DNA of 64,000 nucleotides from Guopingia tenuis (GCF_014384805.1 NZ_JACRSS010000001.1:682001-746000), one strand, 5' to 3'; positions 1 to 8,851 are shown, numbered from the stretch's first letter. Notes: generated by a model not told the origin, from the sequence alone. A program made the numbers and translations.

Positions 1-29
1 ATTTCGTCCACCCCTTCCCTTTTGCGTCC

Positions 30-374
30 TCAGCCGGGAGGCCAGCCCAGTTCCCGTCCGCCCAGCAGATGAAAATGCAGATGCGGCACGGTCTGCCCCG
101 CCGCCAGCCCGGTATTGGTCACCAGACGGAACCCGTCCTTCGCAACGCCCAGCTCTTCGGCCAGCTTTTTGACCACAGCAAAAATATGTGCAGTCAGCGC
201 GCCGTCCTCCTCTCCAAGCTCCAGAACCGAGCCCACATGCTTTTTGGGGATGATGAGCACATGCACAGGCGCTTTGGCGTCGATATCCAGAAAGGCCAGC
301 ACCTGTTCATCCTCATATACCTTCTGGGAGGGAATTTCTCCCGCAATGATCTTGCAGAAAATACAATCCTGCAT
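30..374 (-). CDS. HIT family protein (histidine triad hydrolase)
   Basis: This 114-residue protein belongs to the histidine triad superfamily, which hydrolyses nucleoside phosphoramidates and related nucleotides in the cytosol. The triad HLHFH lies at residues 98-102 near the C-terminus, as in Hint proteins, and Cys4 and Cys7 form the N-terminal CxxC often seen in bacterial members. The start at 374 is chosen over an in-frame upstream ATG because a good AGGAGG-type site lies 381-388. It reads in the same direction as prmA-rsmE-mtaB but is about 400 bases downstream, so it may have its own promoter. The exact substrate cannot be read from sequence. Confidence 0.93.
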   Translation of the reverse strand: MQDCIFCKIIAGEIPSQKVYEDEQVLAFLDIDAKAPVHVLIIPKKHVGSVLELGEEDGALTAHIFAVVKKLAEELGVAKDGFRLVTNTGLAAGQTVPHLHFHLLGGRELGWPPG

Positions 375-788
375 TTCTATATCCTCCTTTCCTGTTATGG
401 AAATCATCCATTCTATAGCTCCTTGCGCTGCTGCGCAAACATACTCCGCAGATTCTTCCCGGCTCTTATGCTTGGGTACAATGCCCCCTTTGGTTTAACC
501 TGCGTTGTTGATGATAAAAAGCATTCGCCTTTTTATTCGTATTCTTTTCACGAAGCTCACTTGGCTCACACAAAAACATTCCCTTTTACTTCCTGCTGCG
601 GCGCGCAGGAATAGCCGCCGCGGGAAAAGCATCGTTTGAAATGCCCTTCGCAAGGAAGGATTCCCTGCCCTGTCCGCGCACTCCCTGCCGCATTCAGATT
701 TTCTGCGTTTCTCATCTTCCCGGCCACGAGTCCCGCAGTGCTTTAGGTCCCTGAATATGGTAGGCAAACCCCGATGAAAAGCCGTAAA
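375..788. other. Intergenic region, no gene recognised
   Basis: About 410 bases lie between the HIT gene and mtaB. Open frames here are short, rich in Arg/Lys/Cys and lack ribosome binding sites, so I regard them as chance. No RNA gene or clear hairpin terminator was seen. Confidence 0.5.
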
Positions 789-2081
789 TCAGCCGGGTAT
801 AAGATGCCCAAAAAGGCTGTCCCCCTCCACTTTTTCAATCTCTGCCCGCACGATCTCGTTGGGACATGCACCCTTCATGCAAACGCGGCAATACCGCTCG
901 TTATGTCCGACGCTGATGTTCTCACCGTCAATTTCTTCGACCAGCACTTCTTCCGTCTTTCCAAGAAAACTTTGAAGATATGCCCGGCTCATTTCCTCGG
1001 ATGCCGCGGAAATTTCCGCTCCCCGGCTGCGGCGCAGGGCTTTGGGCACGGGATTCGGCAGTTTCACCGCCGCCGTCCCCTCCCGCTCGGAATAGGGAAA
1101 CACATGGATTTTGGCAAAGCCGATGGAGCGGACAAATTGCAGCGTCTCCTGATGCTCCTCCTCCGTCTCCCCGGCAAACCCGGCGATCACATCGGTGGTG
1201 ATGGCGGGGTTTTCAAAATACCGGCGCAGATTGGCGATATATCCGGCGTATTCCTCCGGCGTATAATGGCGGTTCATTCGCCTGAGCACCCCTGCCGACC
1301 CGCTCTGCAAGGATACATGGAAATGCGGGCAGAGGCTTTTTACGCCGCTGGCCCGGCGGCAGAATTCCTCGGTCAAAAGCGACGGCTCCAAAGAACCCAG
1401 CCGGATGCGGAAAATCCCCTCCACCTGCCCAACCGCTTCGATCACGTCGATGAGAGAGATTCCCTTCAAATCCCGGCCATAGGAACCCAGATGGATCCCG
1501 GTCAGCACCACTTCCTTTACTCCGCTTTCCGCCAGGGCCCGTGCCTCTTCCAGAATATCCTCCAGAGGGCGGGACCGCACCGGCCCGCGGGCATAGGGAA
1601 TGATGCAGTAGCTGCAAAAATTGTTGCATCCCTCGCAGATTTTCATGTTGGCCCGGGTGCGTTCCGCGCTTCGGGAAATGTGCATCCGCTCAAAGGCACG
1701 TTCCGCCCGGATTTCCTCCACGGCGTCAATCTTCCCCGGCTCCTCCTGCAATCTGCGGAGGATTTCCCCGATGCGGGCCCGGTTCTTTGTTCCAATGGCC
1801 GCCCGGACGCCCTCCATTTCCAGAATGGTTTGGGCATCCCGCTGGGCAAGGCAGCCGCAGACGCAGAGGATGGCCTGCGGATTCCTCTCATGGGCGCGGT
1901 GAATCATCTGGCGGGATTTCTTGTCCGCCACCGCCGTCACCGTGCAGGTATTTATGATATATACATCCGCCTTCTCGTGAAAATCCACCAGGGTATACCC
2001 TTCTTTTTCCAGGATCTCCGCCATGGCGTCGCTGTCGTATTGGTTCACCTTGCATCCCAAGGTGTAAATCGCTGCTTTCAT
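789..2081 (-). CDS. mtaB: tRNA t6A37 methylthiotransferase MtaB
   Basis: A 430-residue radical SAM methylthiotransferase that converts t6A to ms2t6A at position 37 of tRNAs reading ANN codons. The N-terminal UPF0004 domain carries Cys10, Cys46 and Cys73-77 for the auxiliary cluster. The radical SAM cluster is CNNFCSYC (Cys152, Cys156, Cys159), followed by a C-terminal TRAM-like domain. The N-terminus (YTLGCKVNQYDSD) is typical of MtaB rather than MiaB. The start codon directly abuts the rsmE stop codon, indicating co-transcription and probably translational coupling. MiaB itself is encoded separately at 47.4-48.8 kb, and TsaD, which makes the t6A substrate, at 19.4-20.5 kb. Confidence 0.93.
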   Translation of the reverse strand: MKAAIYTLGCKVNQYDSDAMAEILEKEGYTLVDFHEKADVYIINTCTVTAVADKKSRQMIHRAHERNPQAILCVCGCLAQRDAQTILEMEGVRAAIGTKNRARIGEILRRLQEEPGKIDAVEEIRAERAFERMHISRSAERTRANMKICEGCNNFCSYCIIPYARGPVRSRPLEDILEEARALAESGVKEVVLTGIHLGSYGRDLKGISLIDVIEAVGQVEGIFRIRLGSLEPSLLTEEFCRRASGVKSLCPHFHVSLQSGSAGVLRRMNRHYTPEEYAGYIANLRRYFENPAITTDVIAGFAGETEEEHQETLQFVRSIGFAKIHVFPYSEREGTAAVKLPNPVPKALRRSRGAEISAASEEMSRAYLQSFLGKTEEVLVEEIDGENISVGHNERYCRVCMKGACPNEIVRAEIEKVEGDSLFGHLIPG

Positions 2082-2795
2082 CTAACACTCCGTCTCATAG
2101 GCCACGATGGCCGCCAGGGCAATCGCCGCCGTCTCTCCCCGGAGAATCCGCCGCCCCAGGCTCACCTGCCGGGCGCCGGCCGCCTCAATTTCCGCCGCCT
2201 CCTCCGGGCTGAAGCCCCCTTCCGGGCCGACCACCAGGGCAATATCCTCCGCGCCGCACAAGGCCTCCTTCAGCGGTTTTTGGGACTGCTCATAGGCAAA
2301 CAGCGTGAGCGCATGCCCGGAAATCTCCTGTAAGAATTCGGAAAACGAAAGAGGCATTCCCACCTCCATGGCCCGGGTCCGCCCGCACTGCTTCAACGCC
2401 TCAAAGGCGATGCGGCTCATCCGCTCTCTGGCCTTCGCCGCCGCCTTTTCCTCCGGCACCTTGACGCACCGGCTGCTGATAAAGGGCCGCAGGGCGCTCA
2501 CCCCCAGTTCCACGGCCTTCTGCGCCACGATCTCCATCTTATCCGATTTCATATAGGCAAGATACAGCGTGATCCGCCTGCGGGGATCGGCCAGACAGGG
2601 CCGGGTCTGCAAAATCTCGGCCTCCGCCCGCTGTTTTTCCACCTGCACAAGCCGGCAGACATATTCCTCGCCTTCCCCGGCCACCAGGATCGGATCTCCC
2701 GCCTTGAGCCGCAGTACCCGGGAAAGGTGCTCGGCCTCGCTCCCTGTCAAAACTGCCGTATTATTTTCTATTTTCTCTGCAAAAAAGCGCCGCAT
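2082..2795 (-). CDS. rsmE: 16S rRNA m3U1498 methyltransferase RsmE
   Basis: A 237-residue SPOUT-class methyltransferase that N3-methylates U1498 of 16S rRNA in the 30S subunit. It has an N-terminal PUA-like domain (about 1-70) and a C-terminal knotted SAM-binding domain. The family motifs GPEGGF (190-195) and LGRRILRGETA (213-223) are both present, and length is normal. It sits between prmA (1 base upstream) and mtaB (directly downstream), a common Firmicutes arrangement. Confidence 0.95.
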   Translation of the reverse strand: MRRFFAEKIENNTAVLTGSEAEHLSRVLRLKAGDPILVAGEGEEYVCRLVQVEKQRAEAEILQTRPCLADPRRRITLYLAYMKSDKMEIVAQKAVELGVSALRPFISSRCVKVPEEKAAAKARERMSRIAFEALKQCGRTRAMEVGMPLSFSEFLQEISGHALTLFAYEQSQKPLKEALCGAEDIALVVGPEGGFSPEEAAEIEAAGARQVSLGRRILRGETAAIALAAIVAYETEC

Positions 2796-3737
2796 CTATT
2801 TCCAGGCCGCGGTAATCGCCGCCCATTCTCCTTTTTCGCTGATTTTTTTGATGACAAAGCCAGCCGCCAAAACAGCCGCCTTTACGTCTTCCAATCGTTC
2901 CGTGATAATGCCCGAAGTGATGAGCGTTCCACTCTCCTTCAAATATTCCCTAAACAGCGGGCACATGGCGATAACCACGTCCGCCACGATATTCGCCACA
3001 ACGACGTCATAGCCGTCCCGGATGGTTTCCCGGAGGGCTGCATCCTGAAGCACATTGCCGCGACGGAGCGTAAACCGTTCCGCAGGAATCCCGTTGCGCT
3101 CGGCGTTTTCCCGGGAGACACGGATGGAATCCTCCTCAATATCCACACCCACGACGCTTCCTGCCCCAAGAAGCATGGCGCTCACGCCCAGAATCCCGCT
3201 TCCGCAGCCCATGTCCAGGACTTTCGCCCCGGGCTCCACGGCTTTTTCCAGCTCCTCCATACAGAGCCGGGTAGTCTCGTGGGTCCCGGTTCCAAAGCTG
3301 GAGGAAGGATCAATTTCCAGGATGCGCCGGCCCGCGTCCATTCCCTCGGGAACCGCTTCCCAGGAGGGCTTCACCAGGATTTTCTCCCCGATGGCCACCG
3401 GCTTGAAATACTGTTTCCAGTTGTTCGCCCAGTCCTCCTCCCGCAGGTTTTCCAGCGCATATTCCGCATCCCGGGCCAGGGCAATGCCCTTTGCCTGTTC
3501 CAGCATGTCCGCCCCCTGGGCGTTGGCCGGAAGATAGATGGTCACGTTGGCCGGGCTCTCCTTCAGCCGCATCACGTCGTCTTCAATATAGTCATAATAG
3601 ACTGAGGTTTCCAGAAATTCCTCAAATTCATAGGGATCCTCGATAGCAAAACCCCGGATTCCCACTCCCATAAGCTCTTCCACCAAGGCATCGATCTCCT
3701 CGGAGGGAAGGTATATTTTCATGCTGACCCATTCCAT
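2796..3737 (-). CDS. prmA: Ribosomal protein L11 methyltransferase PrmA
   Basis: A 313-residue class I SAM methyltransferase that trimethylates ribosomal protein L11. The N-terminal substrate-recognition domain covers about 1-110. The catalytic domain has GTGTHETT (149-156), the SAM-binding DMGCGSG (175-181) and the ANIVADV strand. The start MEWVSMKI matches the usual N-terminal beta strand, and a TCCTCC complement lies about 11 bases upstream. It is the first gene of the leftward prmA-rsmE-mtaB operon, with a promoter-like pair upstream. Confidence 0.94.
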   Translation of the reverse strand: MEWVSMKIYLPSEEIDALVEELMGVGIRGFAIEDPYEFEEFLETSVYYDYIEDDVMRLKESPANVTIYLPANAQGADMLEQAKGIALARDAEYALENLREEDWANNWKQYFKPVAIGEKILVKPSWEAVPEGMDAGRRILEIDPSSSFGTGTHETTRLCMEELEKAVEPGAKVLDMGCGSGILGVSAMLLGAGSVVGVDIEEDSIRVSRENAERNGIPAERFTLRRGNVLQDAALRETIRDGYDVVVANIVADVVIAMCPLFREYLKESGTLITSGIITERLEDVKAAVLAAGFVIKKISEKGEWAAITAAWK

Positions 3738-3773
3738 CAGACGCGTTTCCTCCTTAAATATGTGTGTATTTTT

Positions 3774-3802
3774 ATTTTATCTCAAAAAGGAAAACTAAGC
3801 AA
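3774..3802 (-). promoter_or_regulatory. Probable sigma-A promoter for prmA operon
   Basis: On the minus strand TTGCTT (3802-3797) and TAAAAT (3779-3774) are separated by exactly 17 bases, about 40 bases upstream of the prmA start. The flank is AT-rich. Confidence 0.55.
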
Positions 3803-3836
3803 ATTTAAAATATACATAAACTTTGCACGCTTCCTG

Positions 3837-3864
3837 TTGTTTTTTTTCGGAAAATGTCTATAAT
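3837..3864 (+). promoter_or_regulatory. Probable promoter for the phosphodiester glycosidase gene
   Basis: A perfect TATAAT lies at 3859-3864 with a weak TTGTTT at 3837-3842 (16-base spacer), about 35 bases before the TTG start. It is divergent from the prmA promoter. Confidence 0.5.
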
Positions 3865-3899
3865 AAAATTGTTAACTTTTAGTAAGCGAGGTATGAATT

Positions 3900-4952
3900 T
3901 TGCAAAGCAATCGATTTGACCGGGATGCGTACCGGAAGCGTTCAGCGGAAAGCCGGGAACGGGCGCGGCAGCACCGCGTGATGAAGGCGCGCAACCGTTT
4001 TATTATGTGGATCGTCATCGTGTTTTTTGTGGCGTTGGCTATTTTTGCCGTGGTTCGCTGGGCCCTGCCCTCCTCGGAAGGCGCCATTGACCTGCCCGCA
4101 GTTTCTCCCGTGCCTTCGGCCGCGCCGGATTCCAGCGCGTCGCCTTCGCCCTCTGCGTCGGCTTCCGCATCGGCAACGCCGGTGCCCATTACAAAAACCG
4201 ACAGCAGCTATCAAAGCGAAAATCTGCAGATCACCATTGAGAAAAAGGTGCTGGAAAATGTGGATGGCGATAAAAAGACGGATTATTATGTGGCAGATAT
4301 CGTATGCAAGGATATGAGCCTTTTCAAAACGGCTTTTTCCGGCGACGGGGACAGCATTCCCCGCAATTCCTATGAAGATCCGGTGACGATTTCTGAGCGG
4401 TATAACGCGCTGCTCTCCATCAACTGCGACAACGCCGGCTATCTGACCGACGGCATCATCGTGCGGAATGGAACGCTCTATCGCTTCAAGCCCTCCGACC
4501 GTGACCTCTGCATGATCTTCAGCGATGGAACCATGAAGTGCGTCAAGGAAAATACCATCAAGAGCAAGGATGAGATTGCCTCCCTGATCGCCAACGACGG
4601 CCTGCTCCACACTTTCTCCTTCGGCCCTGCCCTCATCACCGACGGCGTTGCCAAGGGCGATTATTCGGACAGCCAGGTGCAGACCTTCAACCCCCGTTCC
4701 GCCATTGGGATGGTGGAGCCCGGGCACTTTAAGCTGGTGATCGTGGATGGCCGGACGGATGAAAACCGCGGCGTACGCCTCATTCAGCTGGAGCAGATCT
4801 TCAAGGATCTGGGCTGCACAGAGGCCTATAACTTCGACGGCGGCCAATCCTCCATCATGATTTATGATGGGAAGATCCAGAATGATATTGCCGGCCGGGA
4901 TACGCCCCGCAGCCTTTCGGATATCCTGTATTTCGCGGAAAGCGCCCAGTAA
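3900..4952 (+). CDS. Membrane-anchored phosphodiester glycosidase (NAGPA domain)
   Basis: A 350-residue protein with a basic cytosolic tail, one membrane segment (about 35-54), a low-complexity Pro/Ser/Ala linker (about 63-97) and an extracellular NAGPA-type domain in the C-terminal half. Family features include the SINCDNAGY segment, FGPALITDG, NPRSAIGM and the final NFDGGQSS motif. The family includes the GlcNAc-1-phosphodiester uncovering enzyme, and bacterial members act on exopolysaccharide or wall phosphodiesters. The start is a TTG: the nearer ATG at 3893 is out of frame. The GT2-GtrA gene follows 22 bases later, suggesting a shared role in surface glycan metabolism. Confidence 0.85.
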   Translation: MQSNRFDRDAYRKRSAESRERARQHRVMKARNRFIMWIVIVFFVALAIFAVVRWALPSSEGAIDLPAVSPVPSAAPDSSASPSPSASASASATPVPITKTDSSYQSENLQITIEKKVLENVDGDKKTDYYVADIVCKDMSLFKTAFSGDGDSIPRNSYEDPVTISERYNALLSINCDNAGYLTDGIIVRNGTLYRFKPSDRDLCMIFSDGTMKCVKENTIKSKDEIASLIANDGLLHTFSFGPALITDGVAKGDYSDSQVQTFNPRSAIGMVEPGHFKLVIVDGRTDENRGVRLIQLEQIFKDLGCTEAYNFDGGQSSIMIYDGKIQNDIAGRDTPRSLSDILYFAESAQ

Positions 4953-4980
4953 ACAATAGAATAAAAGGAGGCTTGTGCGT

Positions 4981-6027
4981 TTGAATATTCTGATTCCTGC
5001 CTATAAGCCGGATGAGCGCCTGCTGGAGCTGGTGCATCGTCTGCATGATGAAACCGAATATAATTTGATTGTCGTCAACGATGGCAGCGGCAGCGAATTC
5101 GATGCCGTCTTTACCGCCCTTCCCTCTTATGTCACGCTTCTTTCCCATGCGGTCAACCAGGGCAAGGGACGCGCCATGAAAACCGGCTTCTCGTATATCC
5201 TGGAAAATCTGCCGGACAGCCAGGGCGTCATCATCGTTGACGCTGACGGCCAGCATCTCCTAAAGGATATCAACCGGGTCTATCAGGGCTTTTTGGAGCA
5301 TCCAGACAGCATCATCATCGGTTCCCGGAAGTTCACGGGGGAAGTTCCCCTGCGCAGCCGTTTTGGAAATTCCCTTACCCGCCATGTTTTCGCCCTGGCC
5401 AGCGGCGTCAAACTGATGGATACCCAGACCGGCCTGCGGGCTATTCCCATTCAATATCTGCGGGAGTTTATCGACCTGAAGGGGGAACGTTATGAATACG
5501 AGATGAATATGCTGCTCCAGGCAGCCGAGCTGGGTATTCCCATGCACGAGGTTTTCATTGAAACCGTCTATATCGACGATAACAGTTCCTCGCATTTTCA
5601 TGTCATCCGGGATTCCCTCAAAATTTATGCCGTAATTTTTAAGTTTATCATGTCATCCCTCATCGGGTTCCTGGTGGACTATGTGCTTTTCAACCTGCTC
5701 TATGCCCTGCTGGGCGGCATGTCCAATGCCGCTCTGCAAATGCTGGTGAGCACGGTGGGAGCCCGAGCCGTCAGCTCGTTTGTCAACTATATGGTCAACA
5801 AGAAAGTGGTATTCAAGAGCCGGGACGGCATGGCATCCACGTTGGTGAAATACTATACGCTGGTGGTTGTCATCCTGGCGGCCAACTATGGCCTTATGCT
5901 GCTTTTGTGCAATGTTTTGGGAATGGCAGCTCCTCTGGCCAAGATTCTCGTGGAGGTGGTGCTTTTCGTGGTCAACTATCTCGTCCAGCGCACCTTTGTC
6001 TTCAAAAACAAACGGGCAGCGGCATAG
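4981..6027 (+). CDS. GT2 glycosyltransferase fused to GtrA-like membrane domain
   Basis: About 348 residues. The N-terminal half is a family 2 glycosyltransferase (dolichol-phosphate-sugar synthase type) with NDGSG, the metal-binding DADGQH and a QTGLR segment. The C-terminal 120 residues are a four-helix GtrA-like domain. Such fusions transfer a sugar to undecaprenyl phosphate and help it across the membrane to modify teichoic acid or polysaccharide. I prefer TTG 4981 because the AGGAGG at 4966-4971 then has a 9-base spacing; GTG 4975 would leave only 3. It lies in an operon between the NAGPA protein and a small NTF2-like protein. Confidence 0.88.
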   Translation: MNILIPAYKPDERLLELVHRLHDETEYNLIVVNDGSGSEFDAVFTALPSYVTLLSHAVNQGKGRAMKTGFSYILENLPDSQGVIIVDADGQHLLKDINRVYQGFLEHPDSIIIGSRKFTGEVPLRSRFGNSLTRHVFALASGVKLMDTQTGLRAIPIQYLREFIDLKGERYEYEMNMLLQAAELGIPMHEVFIETVYIDDNSSSHFHVIRDSLKIYAVIFKFIMSSLIGFLVDYVLFNLLYALLGGMSNAALQMLVSTVGARAVSSFVNYMVNKKVVFKSRDGMASTLVKYYTLVVVILAANYGLMLLLCNVLGMAAPLAKILVEVVLFVVNYLVQRTFVFKNKRAAA

Positions 6028-6042
6028 GAGGAATACAGCAGA

Positions 6043-6426
6043 ATGCGGGAACGGGAGGAAGCGGTCCGCCGCTGGTTTTCCATGTGGCTTCATCAAACCG
6101 ACACGGGAATCTGCGGGCTTTTCACGGAGGACTGCGAATATATCGAAAGCTGGGGGCCGCGGTATGTGGGTTCCCGGGAAATTGCCCATTGGTTCCAGGA
6201 ATGGAATACCCGGGGCAGAGTGATCCGCTGGGATATTCAGGATTTTCTTCACTGCGGCAGCCAGACCGCCGTCACCTGGCATTTTGAGGATCAGATGGCA
6301 GACGGCGCCTCCGAAAATTTCGACGGCGTTTCCCTCATCCGTTGGACAGATGAAAACACCATCTGTTTTTTGAAGGAATACGGCTGCCGTCTTCCCCATT
6401 ACGATCCCTATCGTGGACATAAATAA
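6043..6426 (+). CDS. NTF2/SnoaL-like small protein
   Basis: A 127-residue soluble protein with the pattern of the SnoaL-like/NTF2 fold: an N-terminal helix with RRWFSMWL, a YIESWGPRYVG segment, an IAHWFQEWN helix and alternating beta strands to the end. The fold serves as enzyme (isomerase, dehydratase) or ligand-binding pocket, so no function can be assigned. A GGAGG site precedes the ATG, and the gene starts 15 bases after the glycosyltransferase stop, so it is the last gene of this operon. Confidence 0.75.
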   Translation: MREREEAVRRWFSMWLHQTDTGICGLFTEDCEYIESWGPRYVGSREIAHWFQEWNTRGRVIRWDIQDFLHCGSQTAVTWHFEDQMADGASENFDGVSLIRWTDENTICFLKEYGCRLPHYDPYRGHK

Positions 6427-6475
6427 TACTTCTCTCGCAGAGCAGAAGAGATATACAAGTATATATAACCCCATC

Positions 6476-6505
6476 AAAAAAACGGCGTCTAACCCGCCGT
6501 TTTTT
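6476..6505. terminator. Bidirectional rho-independent terminator
   Basis: A 7-base stem (6481-6487 with 6495-6501) with a 7-base loop is preceded by an A run and followed by six T, so it can act for the rightward operon ending at 6426 and for leftward transcription from the DUF368 gene. Confidence 0.85.
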
Positions 6506-6833
6506 GCTTTCTTATACTTTTCCGGCCCATAAAGCAAGGCCCGCTCGAATCAATTCTGCGGCGCAGCTTCCGCCGCCCTGTTGCCAGGCCGCTCTCTTAT
6601 TTCCCGCCGAAATATCCGGTTTCTGGCCCCGTCTGGGAATTTCATGAATCGGCTTGCCCATCGCCGTGAGAACCCCTCTGCCTCCGGGGCCAACCCATCC
6701 CGCAGAATTTCCTCCCTTCCCAGTCAGCCGGTTCTCCGCCCGGTGTATCGAAAAGATCAGCGTCCAAAGCGGCAGCTTTTCCGATGCCGGCAATACCGCG
6801 ATATGCGGGCCAGCGGCCGCCCGTTTGAACCTC
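6506..6833. other. Intergenic region, no convincing gene
   Basis: About 330 bases between the terminator and the DUF368 stop codon. A 133-codon minus-strand frame crosses it but overlaps the start of the DUF368 3' end, has no ribosome binding site and has unlikely composition. Confidence 0.45.
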
Positions 6834-7712
6834 TTATTCCGGCACTTCAACCTTTCTGTTAAACTTATCGAGAAGAAGCGCAGCAACCACCCCAACCACC
6901 AGGCAAACCACATTTACAACGCCGGAAGTGACGCTTTCGACGAAGCTGGAAAAGGGAATAATCACGAGAGTGGCCGCCACTACAATGCCGATAATTCCAT
7001 GGAAGGCGAGATTATAGTGGTTTTTCATCAGACTGTCTACGGCCTTCGCCAGCAGGATCACCGTCAATATCGCGCCAATCCCCGCAGGAACCAGGATCCC
7101 GAAATCAAAATCCCCAATTCCCGTGACAAGCGGCGTATACAGCCCCAGCGGCATCAGCAGCGTGGAAAAGCTCATTCCCGGCGCGATCATGCTCAGAGCA
7201 ATGCAGAAGCCGCAGAACAGATACCATCCAAAATTCGGAGTAATGGTGACATGAATCAGGTTGATCCCCAGCAGCAGCGCCAGTGTAACCGAGAAACAAA
7301 TGGCGAGGGAGATGAAGGAACCCTTGCTTCTCCCCTTCTCCCCGGCTTCCCGGAAGAGCGATGGGATCATCCCGCCGATCAGCCCTATAAACAGGCATAC
7401 CGAAGGGTTTGGGTATTTTTCCAGCAAAAATCCCAGGATTTTTGCGATAATGACAAATCCGAAACAAAGGCCCACCACAAGGGGAATCAGCATGCGGTAT
7501 TGTTTCTTTAGAGTTGTAATCGGATGAGACAGCAGCTCCATAATGGTCCTGTAGACGCCAAAAACAACGCAAAGGACCCCGCCCGATATCCCCGGAAGGA
7601 CAGCCCCGAGGCCGATCAGTGCCCCCTGCAAAAACCGCAGCCCGACCATCTTTCCGGAATTCTTGGTTTCCTTTGTATTCCCGGGCTCTTTATTTCGTAA
7701 ATGATCATCCAT
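6834..7712 (-). CDS. DUF368 polyprenyl-phosphate transporter (PopT-like)
   Basis: A 292-residue polytopic membrane protein of the DUF368 family. Members of this family were recently shown to be undecaprenyl-phosphate translocases that recycle the lipid carrier for wall synthesis. After a hydrophilic 22-residue leader come about eight membrane segments with the conserved GALIGLGAVLPGISGG near residues 31-46 and the related IAPGMSFSTLLMPLGLY in the second half, which together give the inverted-repeat pattern expected. A good AGGAGG lies upstream of ATG 7712. It is a single-gene unit. Function by family membership; no biochemical residue can be checked here. Confidence 0.9.
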   Translation of the reverse strand: MDDHLRNKEPGNTKETKNSGKMVGLRFLQGALIGLGAVLPGISGGVLCVVFGVYRTIMELLSHPITTLKKQYRMLIPLVVGLCFGFVIIAKILGFLLEKYPNPSVCLFIGLIGGMIPSLFREAGEKGRSKGSFISLAICFSVTLALLLGINLIHVTITPNFGWYLFCGFCIALSMIAPGMSFSTLLMPLGLYTPLVTGIGDFDFGILVPAGIGAILTVILLAKAVDSLMKNHYNLAFHGIIGIVVAATLVIIPFSSFVESVTSGVVNVVCLVVGVVAALLLDKFNRKVEVPE

Positions 7713-7762
7713 TATAAAACCTCCTGATAGTCTGTTCCTATTCCCATGCCCTGCCGCAGCGT

Positions 7763-7975
7763 TTACTGCAAACGCCGCGCCCCAAAGCGTACTTTACTGA
7801 AAATGGCAAGGCATCTATGTGTACAGATAAAAGCAACCGCCCTGGCCGAAAAAACGCATCCTCCGGGGAAAGGGACAGCCGGCATAAAAGCCGGGCCCCA
7901 CCAGTATGGATGCCCGATAATGATTATATCATACTTATCCATATTTTCAATATACGCCGCAGACCCCCGCCCCAT
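7763..7975 (-). pseudogene. Flavodoxin-family gene fragment
   Basis: The minus-strand frame contains ENMDKYDIIIIGHPYWWG, followed by PAVPF and AFICTH. That is the central block of flavodoxin-4-type proteins (Y-D-x-I-hydrophobic-G-x-P-x-W-W-G, then a short segment, then FCTH). The N-terminal FMN-binding P-loop strand is not found upstream in any frame, and the C-terminal third is replaced by unrelated sequence. No ribosome binding site precedes it. I read it as the decayed remnant of a flavodoxin gene, which explains part of the 560-base gap upstream of the DUF368 gene. Confidence 0.6.
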
Positions 7976-8225
7976 GCCGCCCTCCGCGGCTTCTCATCCG
8001 CCAGGGCGTTTTGACAAAAAGCAGCCCTGCCCCTTTCCATCGGCCTTCTCCTGGCAATGCTTGGGGTTCTCCTGCCATCCGCGCAGAGACGTTTCAGAGG
8101 GGTATGCCAGATGCAACCCCTGTTATTTTCTGGCTTTTCGCAGGCGGCAGGCTCATGCTCATCATAAAAAATTTATAGTTTGTTTTCATTGTGTATCCCC
8201 TCAAAATTAAATTTTCATTCCCGCC
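7976..8225. other. Intergenic region, nothing else recognised
   Basis: About 250 bases between the flavodoxin remnant and the YcxB-gene terminator. No frame with a ribosome binding site or recognisable product on either strand. Confidence 0.4.
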
Positions 8226-8259
8226 AAAAGAAAAAGCCCTCTGAAAATTTCAGAGAGCT
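8226..8259 (-). terminator. Rho-independent terminator of the YcxB-like gene
   Basis: Minus-strand hairpin pairing 8259-8251 with 8243-8235 (one mismatch), followed by a T-rich tail (TTTTTCTTTT) at 8235-8226, about 16 bases after the stop codon at 8276. Confidence 0.8.
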
Positions 8260-8275
8260 CCCCTGTCTTTCTATT

Positions 8276-8791
8276 TTACCTTGGTTTCTTCCCGCTGTGT
8301 TTTTGCACCAGGGTTTTGGACCACCTCTGCAAATCCTCCAGCTTCCCTTCCTTCACATGCTCTTTATTCAAAACCACCGCCTGCGTCTTATTTACATAGA
8401 GAAACAGGAATTTCCCGGTTTCCCGCACTGCGGCGATCTCGCTCCATTTATAGGTCTTGTGCTGGGCCGTCCTCTTGTTGAGCGTAATGATTTTTTTATC
8501 GCTGATCTCGAACCGGACGGGAATGGGATCGGTTTTCAGCTTGGCCAGCGCGATATATTTGCGCATGGTGCTCTCCACCTGCACGACGTATACCACCGGC
8601 AGGGCGACAATAAAAATTACCGCCACCAGAACCAGCTGGCTGTATCCTGCCGTGATGCAGTAGATAAGGAGAGCAGCCAGCAAAATCTCCCCAATCGCCA
8701 GGACCAGCGCCTTGCTGCTCTTAAAAAACGCATCATAACGGTAAAACGCCCGATAGGTAGGCGCATCGAAATTGGATTCAATCAATACCAT
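8276..8791 (-). CDS. YcxB-like membrane protein
   Basis: A 171-residue protein with two adjacent membrane segments at about residues 28-68 and a C-terminal domain of the YcxB-like type: a PH-like beta fold with ITLNKRTAQHKTYKWSEI and FLFLYVNKTQAVVLNK. The family is widespread in Firmicutes and of unknown function. It has its own promoter-like sequence and terminator, so it is probably monocistronic. A GAGGT precedes the ATG. Confidence 0.75.
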   Translation of the reverse strand: MVLIESNFDAPTYRAFYRYDAFFKSSKALVLAIGEILLAALLIYCITAGYSQLVLVAVIFIVALPVVYVVQVESTMRKYIALAKLKTDPIPVRFEISDKKIITLNKRTAQHKTYKWSEIAAVRETGKFLFLYVNKTQAVVLNKEHVKEGKLEDLQRWSKTLVQKHSGKKPR

Positions 8792-8822
8792 GTTTTTTTA
8801 CCTCGTCCGTATTTTCCTTTTT

Positions 8823-8851
8823 ATTATAGCATTCGTCCCACATTTTGAACA
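8823..8851 (-). promoter_or_regulatory. Promoter for the YcxB-like gene
   Basis: Minus-strand TGTTCA (8851-8846), 17-base spacer, then TATAAT (8828-8823) preceded by TGC, an extended -10. It lies about 35 bases upstream of the start codon. Confidence 0.65.

Noticed and set aside
774..2333. A 519-codon plus-strand open frame across mtaB and rsmE
   Set aside because: It is a shadow of the minus-strand genes: low-complexity, His/Pro/Arg-rich and without a ribosome binding site.
6512..6913. 133-residue minus-strand protein
   Set aside because: No start signal, unusual composition, and it overlaps the end of the DUF368 gene.
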